Assembly: GCF_014836445.1 (NCBI RefSeq)
Contig: NZ_JACSQV010000002.1
Location: forward strand, 196,799-260,798
Direction of reading: 5' to 3'
DNA length: 64,000 nucleotides
Source: Cellulomonas avistercoris
Lineage (GTDB): Bacteria > Actinomycetota > Actinomycetes > Actinomycetales > Cellulomonadaceae
A program made the position numbers and the translations under genes. Below are positions 17,009-25,750 of the stretch, piece by piece. How positions within the stretch are numbered: the first letter of the stretch is position 1; the number at the start of each line of letters is the position of its first letter. Below the pieces are notes generated by a model, which was given only the letters and a program-made list of their open reading frames with translations, did not search any database and was not told the origin of the DNA.

Positions 17009-18313
17009 ATGAGCGTCACGGCACAGAGCCTGCAGATCACGGCGGCGAACCCGGACCCCGCGCTGCTGGACCTGCCGTGGCACATCCCGCTCGAGGACTG
17101 GCCGACCGAGACCCTCGCGGCCCTGCCGCGCGGCATCTCCCGGCACATCGTGCGTTTCGCCCGGCTCTCGGGGCGGGTCATCGCGATCAAGGAGATCGGC
17201 GAGACCGTCGCCTACCGGGAGTACGAGCTGCTGCGCCAGCTGCGCAAGCTCGACGTGCCGAGCGTCGAGCCCGTCGGCGTCATCACGGGTCGCCGCGCCC
17301 CCGACGGCGAGCCGCTCGAGGCGGTGCTCATCACGCAGCACCTGCAGTTCTCGCTGCCCTACCGTGCGCTGTTCAGCCAGTCGCTGCGGCCGGACACGGC
17401 GACGCGCCTCATCGACGCGCTGGCCGTCCTGCTCGTGCGCCTGCACCTCGCGGGCTTCTACTGGGGTGACGTGTCGCTGTCGAACACGCTGTTCCGCCGC
17501 GACGCCGAGACGTTCGCCGCGTACCTGGTCGACGCGGAGACGGGCGACCTGCACGACGTGCTGACCCCCGGGCAGCGCGGGTACGACCTCGAGGTCGCGC
17601 GCGTCAACATCATCGGTGAGCTCATGGACCTGCAGGCCGGTGAGTTCCTCGACGAGGACGAGGACGCCGTCGGCATCGGCGAGGCGCTCGTCGTGCGGTA
17701 CGAGGAGTTGTGGCGCGCGCTGACCGAGACCGAGTCGTTCGGCTTCGGGGAGCGCTGGCGCGTGCAGGCCCGCATCGACCGCCTCAACGACCTGGGGTTC
17801 GACGTCGGCGAGCTGGCCATCACCACGGACCTCGACGGCACGTCGGTGCGGATCCAGCCGAAGGTCGTCGACGCGGGCCACCACTCGCGCCGGCTCATGC
17901 GCCTCACGGGGCTCGACGTGCAGGAGAACCAGGCCCGCCGCCTGCTCAACGACCTCGACGAGTTCCGCGCCGCGACCGACCGGCAGGCCGACGACGAGGC
18001 GTTCGTCGCGCACGACTGGGTGACGGACATCTTCGAGCCCGCGGTCCGCAGCGTCCCGCGCGAGCTGCGCGGCAAGCTCGAGCCCGCGCAGATCTACCAC
18101 GAGCTGCTCGACCACCGCTGGTACCTCTCGCAGCAGCAGCACCGGGACGTCCCCATGCCGGAGGTCGCGCGCAGCTACGTCGCGACGATCCTGCCGACGC
18201 GCCCCGACGAGCAGGCGGTGCTCGGGACCCGTGCGGAGGACCTCCGCGACGGCGAGACCGGTCCGTCCGGGTCGGACGACGACGCGTTCGACCCGGACCA
18301 GATCATCGGCTGA
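17009..18313 (+). CDS. DUF4032 protein with kinase-like core
   Basis: A 434-residue cytoplasmic protein matching the actinobacterial DUF4032 family. The N-terminal half looks like a lipopolysaccharide-kinase/protein-kinase fold: AIKEIGE could supply the ATP-binding Lys, and GFYWGDVSLSNTLFRR resembles a catalytic loop with Asp and Asn, followed by AYLVDAETG like a metal-binding DxE. The C-terminal half (about 250-400) is the part specific to DUF4032. Substrate unknown. ATG 17009 follows a GAGGATCGGGGC stretch. It converges on rlmB with a 15-nt gap. Confidence 0.85.
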   Translation: MSVTAQSLQITAANPDPALLDLPWHIPLEDWPTETLAALPRGISRHIVRFARLSGRVIAIKEIGETVAYREYELLRQLRKLDVPSVEPVGVITGRRAPDGEPLEAVLITQHLQFSLPYRALFSQSLRPDTATRLIDALAVLLVRLHLAGFYWGDVSLSNTLFRRDAETFAAYLVDAETGDLHDVLTPGQRGYDLEVARVNIIGELMDLQAGEFLDEDEDAVGIGEALVVRYEELWRALTETESFGFGERWRVQARIDRLNDLGFDVGELAITTDLDGTSVRIQPKVVDAGHHSRRLMRLTGLDVQENQARRLLNDLDEFRAATDRQADDEAFVAHDWVTDIFEPAVRSVPRELRGKLEPAQIYHELLDHRWYLSQQQHRDVPMPEVARSYVATILPTRPDEQAVLGTRAEDLRDGETGPSGSDDDAFDPDQIIG

Positions 18314-18328
18314 CGCCGACGGCGCGGC

Positions 18329-19327
18329 TCAGGCGCGCTGCCGGGCCACCTCGTACAGGGCGATCCCGGCCGCGACGCCGGCGTTGAGCGACTCCACGGC
18401 GGACGCGATGGGGATCGACACGATCGCGTCGCACTGCTCACGCACGAGGCGCGACAGGCCCTTGCCCTCCGAGCCGACGACGAGGACCAGCGGGTCGGCG
18501 GCGAACGGCAGGCCGCTGAGCGGGACGTCCCCGCCCGCGTCGAGCCCGACGACGAACACGCCGGCCCGGCGGTAGTCCTGCAGCGCACGCGTGAGGTTGG
18601 TGGCCCGCGCCACCGGCACGCGCGCGGCGGCACCGGCCGAGACCTTCCACGCCGCCGCGGTCACACCGGCCGCGCGCCGCTCCGGCACGAGGACGCCGTG
18701 CGCACCGAACGCGCCCGCGGAGCGCAGCACCGCCCCGAGGTTGCGGGGGTCGGTGATGCCGTCGAGCGCCACGACGAGCGGCGCCGTCGCCGACGCCTCG
18801 GCGGTGTCCAGCAGGTCGTCCGGATCGAGGTACTCGTACGGCGGGACCTGGATCGCGACGCCCTGGTGCACCGCGCCGTCGGTCAGCCGGTCGATCTCGG
18901 CGCGGCCCACCTCGAGCAGCGGGTAGCCGGAGTCGGCGGCGATCGAGATGATCTCGCGCGTGCGGTCGTCCGCCTCGAGGCGGGCCGCGAGGTACACGGT
19001 CGCGACGGGGATGCCGGCGCGCAGCGCCTCGAGGACCGAGTTGCGGCCCGACACGATCTCGTGGGTCGAGCTCGTCCTGCCCCCGCGCTTGCCCTGCGCA
19101 CCGCGCGCGGCCCGCGGCGACGGGCGACCCGATCCCCCGGGGGCGGCGGCCGCCTGCTCGGCGGCGAGCTTGCGCTTGTGGGCGACGTGGTACGGGCGGT
19201 CCTCCGCCTTGGGCGTCGGCCCCTTGCCCTCGAGCGCGCGCCGGCCGAGACCACCGGTCCCGACGCGGGCGCCCTTCTTCGATCCAGGGGTGCGGGTCGC
19301 CCCGCGGCGCTGGGAGTTGCCGGCCAT
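18329..19327 (-). CDS. rlmB: 23S rRNA 2'-O-methyltransferase, TrmH family (RlmB-like)
   Basis: A 332-residue SPOUT methyltransferase expected to methylate a guanosine ribose in 23S rRNA. A basic, Gly-rich N-terminal extension (residues 1-90) precedes an RNA-binding substrate domain and the knotted SpoU domain with DGITDPRNLGAVLRSA, VVGSEGKGLSR and SIPIASAVESLNAGVA. It shares one nucleotide with the end of cysS (TGATG), so the pair is an operon, as in many actinobacteria. Confidence 0.93.
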   Translation of the reverse strand: MAGNSQRRGATRTPGSKKGARVGTGGLGRRALEGKGPTPKAEDRPYHVAHKRKLAAEQAAAAPGGSGRPSPRAARGAQGKRGGRTSSTHEIVSGRNSVLEALRAGIPVATVYLAARLEADDRTREIISIAADSGYPLLEVGRAEIDRLTDGAVHQGVAIQVPPYEYLDPDDLLDTAEASATAPLVVALDGITDPRNLGAVLRSAGAFGAHGVLVPERRAAGVTAAAWKVSAGAAARVPVARATNLTRALQDYRRAGVFVVGLDAGGDVPLSGLPFAADPLVLVVGSEGKGLSRLVREQCDAIVSIPIASAVESLNAGVAAGIALYEVARQRA

Positions 19328-20766
19328 CAGTCCTCCGAGTTGTCGGTCGCGGGCGCAGCGAGCGCCCAGCGCGCGCCCGTCGAGGAGTCCTCCACGACGA
19401 CGCCTGCAGCAGTGAGCCGGTCGCGGATCGCGTCGGCGGTGGCCCAGTCACGGGCCGCACGCGCGGCGGCGCGTGCGTCGAGCTCGGCACGGACCAGCGC
19501 GTCGAGGGCGTCCGCGGTACGGCTGTCGCCCCCGGCGGTGCTCCACTGCGGTGAACCGGGATCGAGCCCCAGCACGTCGAGCATGCCACGCAACGTCACC
19601 ATCGCGCGCCGCGCGGCGTCGTCGTCGCCCGCCGCGAGGGCGGTGTTGCCCGCGCGCAGGGTCTCGTGGACCACCGCGAGCGCGGCCGGGACGTTGAGGT
19701 CGTCGTCGAGCGCGGAGGCGAACGCCGCCGGCAGGGCGACGCCGGCGACCTCGGCGTCGGGCACGCCGCCCACCCGCTCGGTGGCGCGCTGCACGAAGCC
19801 GGCGAGCCGGTCCCACGTCGCCTCGGCCTCGGCCAGGGTGTCGTCGGTCCACTCGAGCATCGAGCGGTACTGCACGGCCGTCAGCGCGTAGCGGACGACC
19901 GCCGCGGGGGCCTTCTCGAGCACCGTGGTGACGAGCAGGCCGTTGCCGAGCGACTTGCTCATCTTGGCGCCGCCCTGCGTGACCCAGCCGTTGTGCAGCC
20001 AGTACCGGGCGAACCCGTACCCGGCGGCGCGCGACTGCGCCTGCTCGTTCTCGTGGTGCGGGAAGCGCAGGTCGAGGCCGCCGCCGTGGATGTCGAACGC
20101 CTCACCGAGGTAGCGGTGGGCCATCGCCGAGCACTCGAGGTGCCAGCCCGGGCGTCCGCGCCCGTAGGCGGTGTCCCACGAGGCGGTGGCCGGCTCGCCC
20201 GGCTTGGGTGCCTTCCAGAGCGCGAAGTCGTGGGGGTCGCGCTTGCCGGAGCCCGCGTCCTCGGGGACGTCCGTCATGTCGTCGACCCGCTGGTTGGTCA
20301 GGCTGCCGTACTCGGTCCACGAGCGGACGTCGAAGTACACGTCCCCCGGGCCCGCCGCGTAAGCGTGCCCACGCTCGACGAGGCGGTCCATGAGGTCGAG
20401 CATCGCGGGCACGTGGCCCGTCGCGCGCGGCTCGTAGTCGGGCGGGATGACGCCGAGGGCGTCGTAGGCGGACGCGAACGCGCGCTCGTTCGCCAGCGCC
20501 CACGCCCACCACTCGGTGCCCGCCGCGGCGGCCTTCGCGAGGATCTTGTCGTCGATGTCGGTGACGTTGCGGATCATCGTGACGCGCACGCCGTTGCGGC
20601 GCAGCCAGCGGACGAGCACGTCGAACGCGACGGCGGAGCGCACGTGCCCCACGTGCGGCGGCGACTGCACGGTGGCACCGCACAGGTAGATGCCGACCTC
20701 GCCCTCGACGAGAGGGACGAAGTCGCGCACCGACTGGGTGCCGCTGTCGAACAGCCGCAGGCTCAC
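19327..20766 (-). CDS. cysS: Cysteinyl-tRNA synthetase
   Basis: A 479-residue class I aminoacyl-tRNA synthetase. The zinc/active-site CGATVQS, the HIGH-like PPHVGHVRS, the KMSKSLGN loop and a C-terminal anticodon-binding helix bundle are present. The full C-terminus, with [14 protein letters not shown], separates it from the shorter mycothiol ligase MshC. GTG 20766 lies 6 nt after TAGCCT, pointing to a leaderless mRNA. Confidence 0.96.
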   Translation of the reverse strand: MSLRLFDSGTQSVRDFVPLVEGEVGIYLCGATVQSPPHVGHVRSAVAFDVLVRWLRRNGVRVTMIRNVTDIDDKILAKAAAAGTEWWAWALANERAFASAYDALGVIPPDYEPRATGHVPAMLDLMDRLVERGHAYAAGPGDVYFDVRSWTEYGSLTNQRVDDMTDVPEDAGSGKRDPHDFALWKAPKPGEPATASWDTAYGRGRPGWHLECSAMAHRYLGEAFDIHGGGLDLRFPHHENEQAQSRAAGYGFARYWLHNGWVTQGGAKMSKSLGNGLLVTTVLEKAPAAVVRYALTAVQYRSMLEWTDDTLAEAEATWDRLAGFVQRATERVGGVPDAEVAGVALPAAFASALDDDLNVPAALAVVHETLRAGNTALAAGDDDAARRAMVTLRGMLDVLGLDPGSPQWSTAGGDSRTADALDALVRAELDARAAARAARDWATADAIRDRLTAAGVVVEDSSTGARWALAAPATDNSED

Positions 20767-20772
20767 CGGGCC

Positions 20773-20778
20773 AGGCTA
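20773..20778 (-). promoter_or_regulatory. -10 box TAGCCT of cysS
   Basis: TAGCCT on the minus strand is 6 nt from GTG 20766. No ribosome-binding site is present. Confidence 0.5.
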
Positions 20779-20824
20779 CCGGCGCACGGGGCACCCGCCC
20801 GACCGGTTGCACGCACCGGCGCGC

Positions 20825-22063
20825 TCAGCCGACGCAGACGCCCTCCCCACGGTACGTCGGCACGGTCGTCTCGACCCGGTCGCCGCGGACCAGGTGCACC
20901 TGGGCGAACCGCTCCATGACCTCACCGGCCTTGGCGTGCCGGAACCACACGCGGTCCCCGATGCGCAGGTCCGCGCGCGCGGGCACCCGCAGGGGCGTCT
21001 GCACCTCGCCCGCGCCCTCGCGCGCACCCAGGCGCAGCCCGGCCGGCCACACGGGCCGGGGCAGGCGGCTCGGCGTCGCCGGCCCCGACGCGACGTAGCC
21101 GCCCCCGAAGACCGTGGCCCACCCGTCGCCGGGCACGCGCACGACGTCGAGTCCGAAGTACGCCGCGGGTCGCGGCGCGAAGGCGCGGTACCCGTCGAAC
21201 AGCGTGGGGACGAACAGGCCCGAGCCCGCCGTGACCTCGGTGACCGCGGGAGCCGCCGCACTGACCTCGAGCGACCCGGTCCCGCCGGAGTTCACCAGCT
21301 CGAGCGGACGGCCGAGCGCCGCGGCCACGGCGTCGACGACGTCGGCGCGCCGGCGCGCGAGCTCGCGGACCGAGGCGGCCTTGACGAGCCGCACGGCCGG
21401 CGAGGTGTCGGGCAGGCCGGCGACCTGCGCCTCGTAGAACATCACGCCCCGCACCTCGAGCGCTCCCCGCTGCTCGACGGCGGCCGCGAGGACCGCGGCG
21501 TCGCGCGGCGTGCGCACGGGCGAGCGGCGCACGCCGAGGTGCACGGTGAGCGGGCCCCGGCCGACACGCAGCGACGCGTCGACGTCGAGGCAGACCCGCA
21601 GCCGTCGTCCGTGACGGTGCGCCGCGGCGGCGAGCAGGTCCGCCTGGGCGGTGTCGTCGACCATGAACGTCACCGCGCGCGCCGCGTCGGGGTCGGCGGC
21701 CACGGCGTCGACCGCCACGGTGTCGACGGTCGGGTACCCGAGCAGGACGTCCCGCACGCCGTGCCGCACGAGCCAGTGCGCCTCGGCGGCCGCGTACGCC
21801 ATGACGCCCGCGAACCCGGGCCGCGCAAGCACCCGCTCGAGGACGTGACGCACGCGCACGGACTTGCTCGCCACGCGCACCGGCGTGCCCGCCGCGCGCC
21901 GCAGGACGTCGTCCGTGTTCGCGTCCAGCGCGTCCAGGTCGACCACGACCAGCGGCGCGGGCAGGCCGGCCGTGGCCGCGTCGAGCCGCTGCCCGAGGGT
22001 GCGCACGTCCACCCCGGGCGACCCGTCCGCAGCGGTGCGGCGGGCCGCCGTCGGGACGGTCAT
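20825..22063 (-). CDS. PLP-dependent amino-acid deaminase/aldolase (alanine-racemase fold)
   Basis: A 412-residue fold-type III PLP enzyme. APLVVVDLDALDAN leads to VRVASKSVRV, where the Lys is the likely PLP anchor. GSGLFVPTLFDGY and a C-terminal D-serine-dehydratase-like domain with RIGDRVWFRHAKAGE place it near D-threonine aldolase and DSD1. The substrate is not known. It starts at ATG 22063, 13 nt after the TetR stop, so it is in the TetR operon and near the divergent aldonolactone oxidase. Confidence 0.83.
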   Translation of the reverse strand: MTVPTAARRTAADGSPGVDVRTLGQRLDAATAGLPAPLVVVDLDALDANTDDVLRRAAGTPVRVASKSVRVRHVLERVLARPGFAGVMAYAAAEAHWLVRHGVRDVLLGYPTVDTVAVDAVAADPDAARAVTFMVDDTAQADLLAAAAHRHGRRLRVCLDVDASLRVGRGPLTVHLGVRRSPVRTPRDAAVLAAAVEQRGALEVRGVMFYEAQVAGLPDTSPAVRLVKAASVRELARRRADVVDAVAAALGRPLELVNSGGTGSLEVSAAAPAVTEVTAGSGLFVPTLFDGYRAFAPRPAAYFGLDVVRVPGDGWATVFGGGYVASGPATPSRLPRPVWPAGLRLGAREGAGEVQTPLRVPARADLRIGDRVWFRHAKAGEVMERFAQVHLVRGDRVETTVPTYRGEGVCVG

Positions 22064-22076
22064 GCGCGCGGGCTCG

Positions 22077-22787
22077 TCATGCCAGGGCGGACACCCCGGA
22101 CGCGACGGACGGTGCGGCGAACGGGTGCACCTCGGCACGCGGCTCGTCGTCACCCTCGTCGGCGGCGGTCCCGCCCAGCATCGCCGCCTCGTCGACCGGC
22201 ACCGCGAGCGAGGACAGGTGCTCGGCGAACAGGCGCAGGCCCTGGTACGCCGCGTCGTCGTCGCCGTCGACGAGCCACGCGAGGGAGAACCCGTCGATCG
22301 TGGCGATGATCGAGCGTGCGACCAGGTGACGCGGCACGCGCCAGACGATCCCGGCGGCGCGCTCCACCTCCTCGAGGAAGCGCTCGGCGGCGGCCCAGCT
22401 GACGACGTACTGGTCGACCCCGACCTGCTGGAGCTCGGGATGGCGCAGCGAGGTGGTCGTGAGCTCGTACGTCAGCAGCTGCGGACCGCGTGTGGCGCGG
22501 ATGTTCGACCACAGCTCGTGCAGGACTCCCATGACGAGGTCGCGTGCGGGCGCCGACTCGGGCATCGCGGCCACGCCGCGACCCAGGTTGCGCTCGGTGA
22601 TCGTGTGGGCCATCGCGCGCAGGAGCTCGTCCTTGTCACGGAAGCAGTAGTGGACCACCCCCAACGACACGCCCGCCTCGGCGGCGACGGCGCGCACGGT
22701 GGCACCGTCGATTCCCTCACGGCTGGCGACGCTGAGTGCTGCCTCGATCAGCTGTTCGCGACGCTCTGCAACCGGCAGACGGTTCAT
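22077..22787 (-). CDS. TetR/AcrR-family transcriptional regulator
   Basis: A 236-residue repressor-type protein. The N-terminal helix-turn-helix includes AALSVASREGIDGATVRAVA and GVSLGVVHYCFRDKDELL; the rest is the ligand-binding helical domain, and the C-terminal 30 residues are low complexity. ATG 22787 has GAGGAGGAA. It probably controls itself, the downstream PLP gene and the divergent oxidase through the palindrome at 22877-22901. Confidence 0.93.
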   Translation of the reverse strand: MNRLPVAERREQLIEAALSVASREGIDGATVRAVAAEAGVSLGVVHYCFRDKDELLRAMAHTITERNLGRGVAAMPESAPARDLVMGVLHELWSNIRATRGPQLLTYELTTTSLRHPELQQVGVDQYVVSWAAAERFLEEVERAAGIVWRVPRHLVARSIIATIDGFSLAWLVDGDDDAAYQGLRLFAEHLSSLAVPVDEAAMLGGTAADEGDDEPRAEVHPFAAPSVASGVSALA

Positions 22788-22876
22788 TGCTTCCTCCTCG
22801 CGGACGCCTCGCCGGCACACCCCCCCGGGTGCGGTCGATGCGTCTCCGGGATCATCTCATCGCGTGTCATGACGAT

Positions 22877-22901
22877 AGTCAAGGATTTCGCGCACTTGAC
22901 T
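22877..22901. promoter_or_regulatory. Probable TetR operator overlapping divergent -35 boxes
   Basis: AGTCAAG and CTTGACT form a perfect 7-bp inverted repeat with an 11-nt spacer in the TetR/oxidase intergenic region. Each arm contains TTGACT facing outward as a -35 element. On the plus strand GATCCT (22919-22924) follows at 17 nt and ends 6 nt before the oxidase ATG. On the minus strand TGAGAT lies at the same spacing. One bound dimer would block both promoters. Confidence 0.7.
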
Positions 22902-22930
22902 TGGACACGCGCCCAGCCGATCCTGCGGAG

Positions 22931-24274
22931 ATGGGAGGGCGTCGCGCCGGGGGGGCCGGGACAGGGACGTGGCACAACTGGGCGCGGACGCAGAGCGCCG
23001 ACCCGCGCAGGGTCGCACGTCCGCGTGACCTGGGAGAGCTCGTCCGCGAGGTGAGCGCCGCGACGGCGGCGGGGACGCGGCTGCGCGCGGTCGGAGCGGG
23101 CCACTCGTTCACCGGCGCCGCCGTGACCGACGGCGTGCAGGTGCACCTCGACGCCCTGGCCGGGTTCGAGCGGGTCGTCACCCGGACGGACGGCTCCGCG
23201 GAGGTCACGGTGGGTGCGGGCATCCGGCTCGGCGCGCTCAACGCGGGGCTCGCCGCGCGAGGCCTCGCGCTGCGGAACCTCGGCGACATCGACGCGCAGT
23301 CGATCGCGGGCGCGATCAGCACCGGCACGCACGGCACGGGAGCGCGGCTCGGCGGCCTCGCGACCCAGGTGACCGCCTGCCGGGTCGTCACCGCGACCGG
23401 TGACGTCCGGGAGGTCTCGCCGACGCAGGACCCCGACCTGTTCGAGCTCGCGCGGCTGGGGCTGGGCACCGCGGGCGTCCTCGCGGCCGTCACGCTCGAC
23501 GTGGTGCCCGCCTTCCGGCTGCGCGCCCGCGAGGAGCCGATGGCGCTGCACGAGGTCCTCGACCGCCTCGACGCGCTCGTGGACGACAACGACCACTTCG
23601 AGTTCTTCTGGTTCCCGCACACCGACGGCGCACTGACCAAGCGCAACAACCACGTCACCGACGGTGCGGAGCGCCCGCTGTCACCGCTGCGGCACCTCGT
23701 CGACGACGAGGTGCTGTCCAACGGCGTCTTCGCGGCGCTCAACCGGCTCGCGTCCGCGCGGCCGGGCGTCGTGCCGCGGGTCAACGCCCTCGCCTGCCGC
23801 GCGCTCGCCGCCCGCACCTACACCGGGCCGTCCGCGGACGTGTTCGTCTCGCCGCGCCGCGTCCGGTTCCGCGAGATGGAGTACGCGGTGCCGCGCGAGC
23901 ACGTGGCCGACGTGCTGCGCGAGGTGGACGCGTGGCTGCGCAGCACGGGCGAGCCCGTGCCGTTCCCCCTCGAGGTGCGCTTCGCCGCCGCCGACGACCT
24001 GTGGCTGTCGACCGCGCAGGGCCGGGCGACCGGGTACGTCGCCGTGCACCAGTACCACCGCATGGCGCACCGCCGGTACTTCGACGCCGTCGAGCGCATC
24101 GTCGCGCAGGTCGACGGCCGCCCGCACTGGGGCAAGCTGCACGGGCTGGACCACGAGCGCCTGGACGAGCTGTACCCGCACCTGCCCCGCGCCAACCGCG
24201 TCCGCGCGCGCGTCGACCCCACCGGCACCTTCCGCAACGCGTACGTCGACCACGTGCTCGGTCCCGCGGGCTGA
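22931..24274 (+). CDS. FAD-linked aldonolactone oxidase (D-arabinono-1,4-lactone oxidase family)
   Basis: A 447-residue flavoprotein with a VAO-type FAD domain (VGAGHSFTGAAVTDG, then DIDAQSIAGAISTGTHGTG) and the ALO C-terminal domain (HWGKLHG, TFRNAYVDHVLG). It should oxidise a sugar lactone with oxygen as acceptor; the exact sugar is unknown. ATG 22931 is 6 nt after a GATCCT -10 box, with no good ribosome-binding site, so it may be leaderless. It is controlled by the divergent TetR gene (inference). Confidence 0.88.
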   Translation: MGGRRAGGAGTGTWHNWARTQSADPRRVARPRDLGELVREVSAATAAGTRLRAVGAGHSFTGAAVTDGVQVHLDALAGFERVVTRTDGSAEVTVGAGIRLGALNAGLAARGLALRNLGDIDAQSIAGAISTGTHGTGARLGGLATQVTACRVVTATGDVREVSPTQDPDLFELARLGLGTAGVLAAVTLDVVPAFRLRAREEPMALHEVLDRLDALVDDNDHFEFFWFPHTDGALTKRNNHVTDGAERPLSPLRHLVDDEVLSNGVFAALNRLASARPGVVPRVNALACRALAARTYTGPSADVFVSPRRVRFREMEYAVPREHVADVLREVDAWLRSTGEPVPFPLEVRFAAADDLWLSTAQGRATGYVAVHQYHRMAHRRYFDAVERIVAQVDGRPHWGKLHGLDHERLDELYPHLPRANRVRARVDPTGTFRNAYVDHVLGPAG

Positions 24275-24349
24275 CGCCGCCCGCGGTTCAGGCGAACGAG
24301 GGACCCGTCCGCCCTGGTCTCCGGGGCCTTCCGCCGTCAGGCTGGCCCG

Positions 24350-25294
24350 ATGGCGGACACGGGACGAGCGGTCGTCGCGACCGCGCTCGGTGGGCCGGAG
24401 GTGCTGCGGGTCGTCGAGGCGCAGGTCGCGCCACCGGGCCCGGGCGAGGTGCAGGTCCGCGTGCACGCCGCAGGCGTGAACCCGTGGGACTGGAAGTCGT
24501 ACGCCCCCGGCTCGGGCGGGCACCCGCCCGTGCGCCTGGGCCTCGAGGTCGCCGGCGTCGTGCAGGCCGTCGGGACGGGTGTGCGCTGGTACTCCCCGGG
24601 CGACGAGGTCCTCGCGTGGCCGGTCACGGGCGGGTACGCCGACGTGGTGACGGCACCGCAGGGCGTCGTCGTGCGCCGGCCCGACGGGCTCGACGTCGTG
24701 CGCGCCGCCGGCCTGCTCGCCGCGGGCGTGACCGCCGCGCACGCCGTCGACGCCACGGGCGTGGACGACGAGGACGTCGTCCTGGTGCACGGGGCCTCGG
24801 GGGGTGTCGGACGCATGGCCGTGCAGCTCGCGGTGCTGCGCGGCGCGCGTGTGATCGCGACGGCATCGCCCGCCTGGCACGACTGCCTGCGGCGCCTCGG
24901 CGCCGAGCCCGTGGCGTACGGCACGGGGCTGCTGGAGCGCGTGCGCGACCTCGAGCCGGTGCTGGGACGCGTGACCGTCGCGATCGACGCCGTGGGCACC
25001 CCGGAGGCGCTCGACACGTCGGTCGCGCTGGTGGCCGACCGCCGACGGGTCGCCACGCTCGTCGCCCTCGACCGCGCCGCGGGGCTCGGTGTGCTGGCCC
25101 TGGGCCACGGCGCGGGGGCGGACCCCGGCCACGACGTGCGTGAGGCGGCACGCAGCCAGCTGACGGCCCTGGCAGCCGACGGCGCCCTGGACGTGCTGGT
25201 CACCGGCACGTACGCGCTGGAGCAGGCCGCGGCGGCACACGCGCGCAGCCGCGAGGGTCACACGGGCGGGAAGCTCGTGCTCCTCACCCGCTGA
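24350..25294 (+). CDS. Zinc-free medium-chain reductase (quinone oxidoreductase type)
   Basis: A 314-residue MDR-superfamily enzyme. An N-terminal GroES-like domain contains AAGVNPWDWKSY, and the Rossmann domain has VHGASGGVGRMAVQLA for NADPH. The structural-zinc Cys cluster is absent, as in quinone reductases. The acceptor is unknown. The start is ATG 24350, after CAGGCT at 6 nt spacing. It stands alone, 75 nt after the lactone oxidase. Confidence 0.9.
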   Translation: MADTGRAVVATALGGPEVLRVVEAQVAPPGPGEVQVRVHAAGVNPWDWKSYAPGSGGHPPVRLGLEVAGVVQAVGTGVRWYSPGDEVLAWPVTGGYADVVTAPQGVVVRRPDGLDVVRAAGLLAAGVTAAHAVDATGVDDEDVVLVHGASGGVGRMAVQLAVLRGARVIATASPAWHDCLRRLGAEPVAYGTGLLERVRDLEPVLGRVTVAIDAVGTPEALDTSVALVADRRRVATLVALDRAAGLGVLALGHGAGADPGHDVREAARSQLTALAADGALDVLVTGTYALEQAAAAHARSREGHTGGKLVLLTR

Positions 25295-25562
25295 CGCGCG
25301 GCTGGCTGCCGGTCACGAGCGGGTGGCTCCCGGTCACGGGCGGCCACAGGTCCGCCGGCGGGGTGAGGGGCGCAGCGGGACGCGCCTCCTCGTCGACCTG
25401 CTGCAGGCCGGCGAACGTGGCCTCCAGCGTCTCGAGCGCCACCCGGTTGCGCTGCCGGACGGGCAGGGTCGCCGCACGCCGCGGCAGCCGGCGCGGGGCC
25501 GTCTCCGGTGTGGGCGCAGCGCGCGTGGGAGCGCGCTCGCTGTCGGTGGATGGCACAGTCAC
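25284..25562 (-). CDS. Possible small hypothetical protein
   Basis: A 92-residue frame starting at GTG 25562 (or GTG 25556), without a clear ribosome-binding site. It is basic at the N-terminus, has a helical middle (RNRVALETLEATFAGLQQVD) and ends in two copies of a seven-residue VTGSxPx repeat encoded by a 21-bp DNA repeat that keeps frame. High GC at third positions fits coding, but no family is recognised. If it is not real, 25295-25750 is a 456-nt gap with only this repeat; 25563-25750 shows nothing clear. Confidence 0.33.
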   Translation of the reverse strand: MTVPSTDSERAPTRAAPTPETAPRRLPRRAATLPVRQRNRVALETLEATFAGLQQVDEEARPAAPLTPPADLWPPVTGSHPLVTGSQPRVSG

Positions 25563-25750
25563 GTGGACGGACGGTACCGGCGATTCGTCCGGATCGCGAC
25601 GCCCGGCGGCGTGTGCGGTGCGTGACTTTCGAGATCCGCTCCGACAGTTCACCCGCGCGGGTGGTCGCGTGCCCACATCGTGACACGGTGGTCGCACGCG
25701 GTCCGCGCAATGCGCTGGTGGCCGCGCGCCACGGGGGACAGACTCACCGG

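Noticed and set aside
19327..20766. cysS gene as mycothiol ligase MshC
   Set aside because: The length of 479 residues and intact C-terminal anticodon-binding region fit CysS. MshC is shorter and lacks this part.
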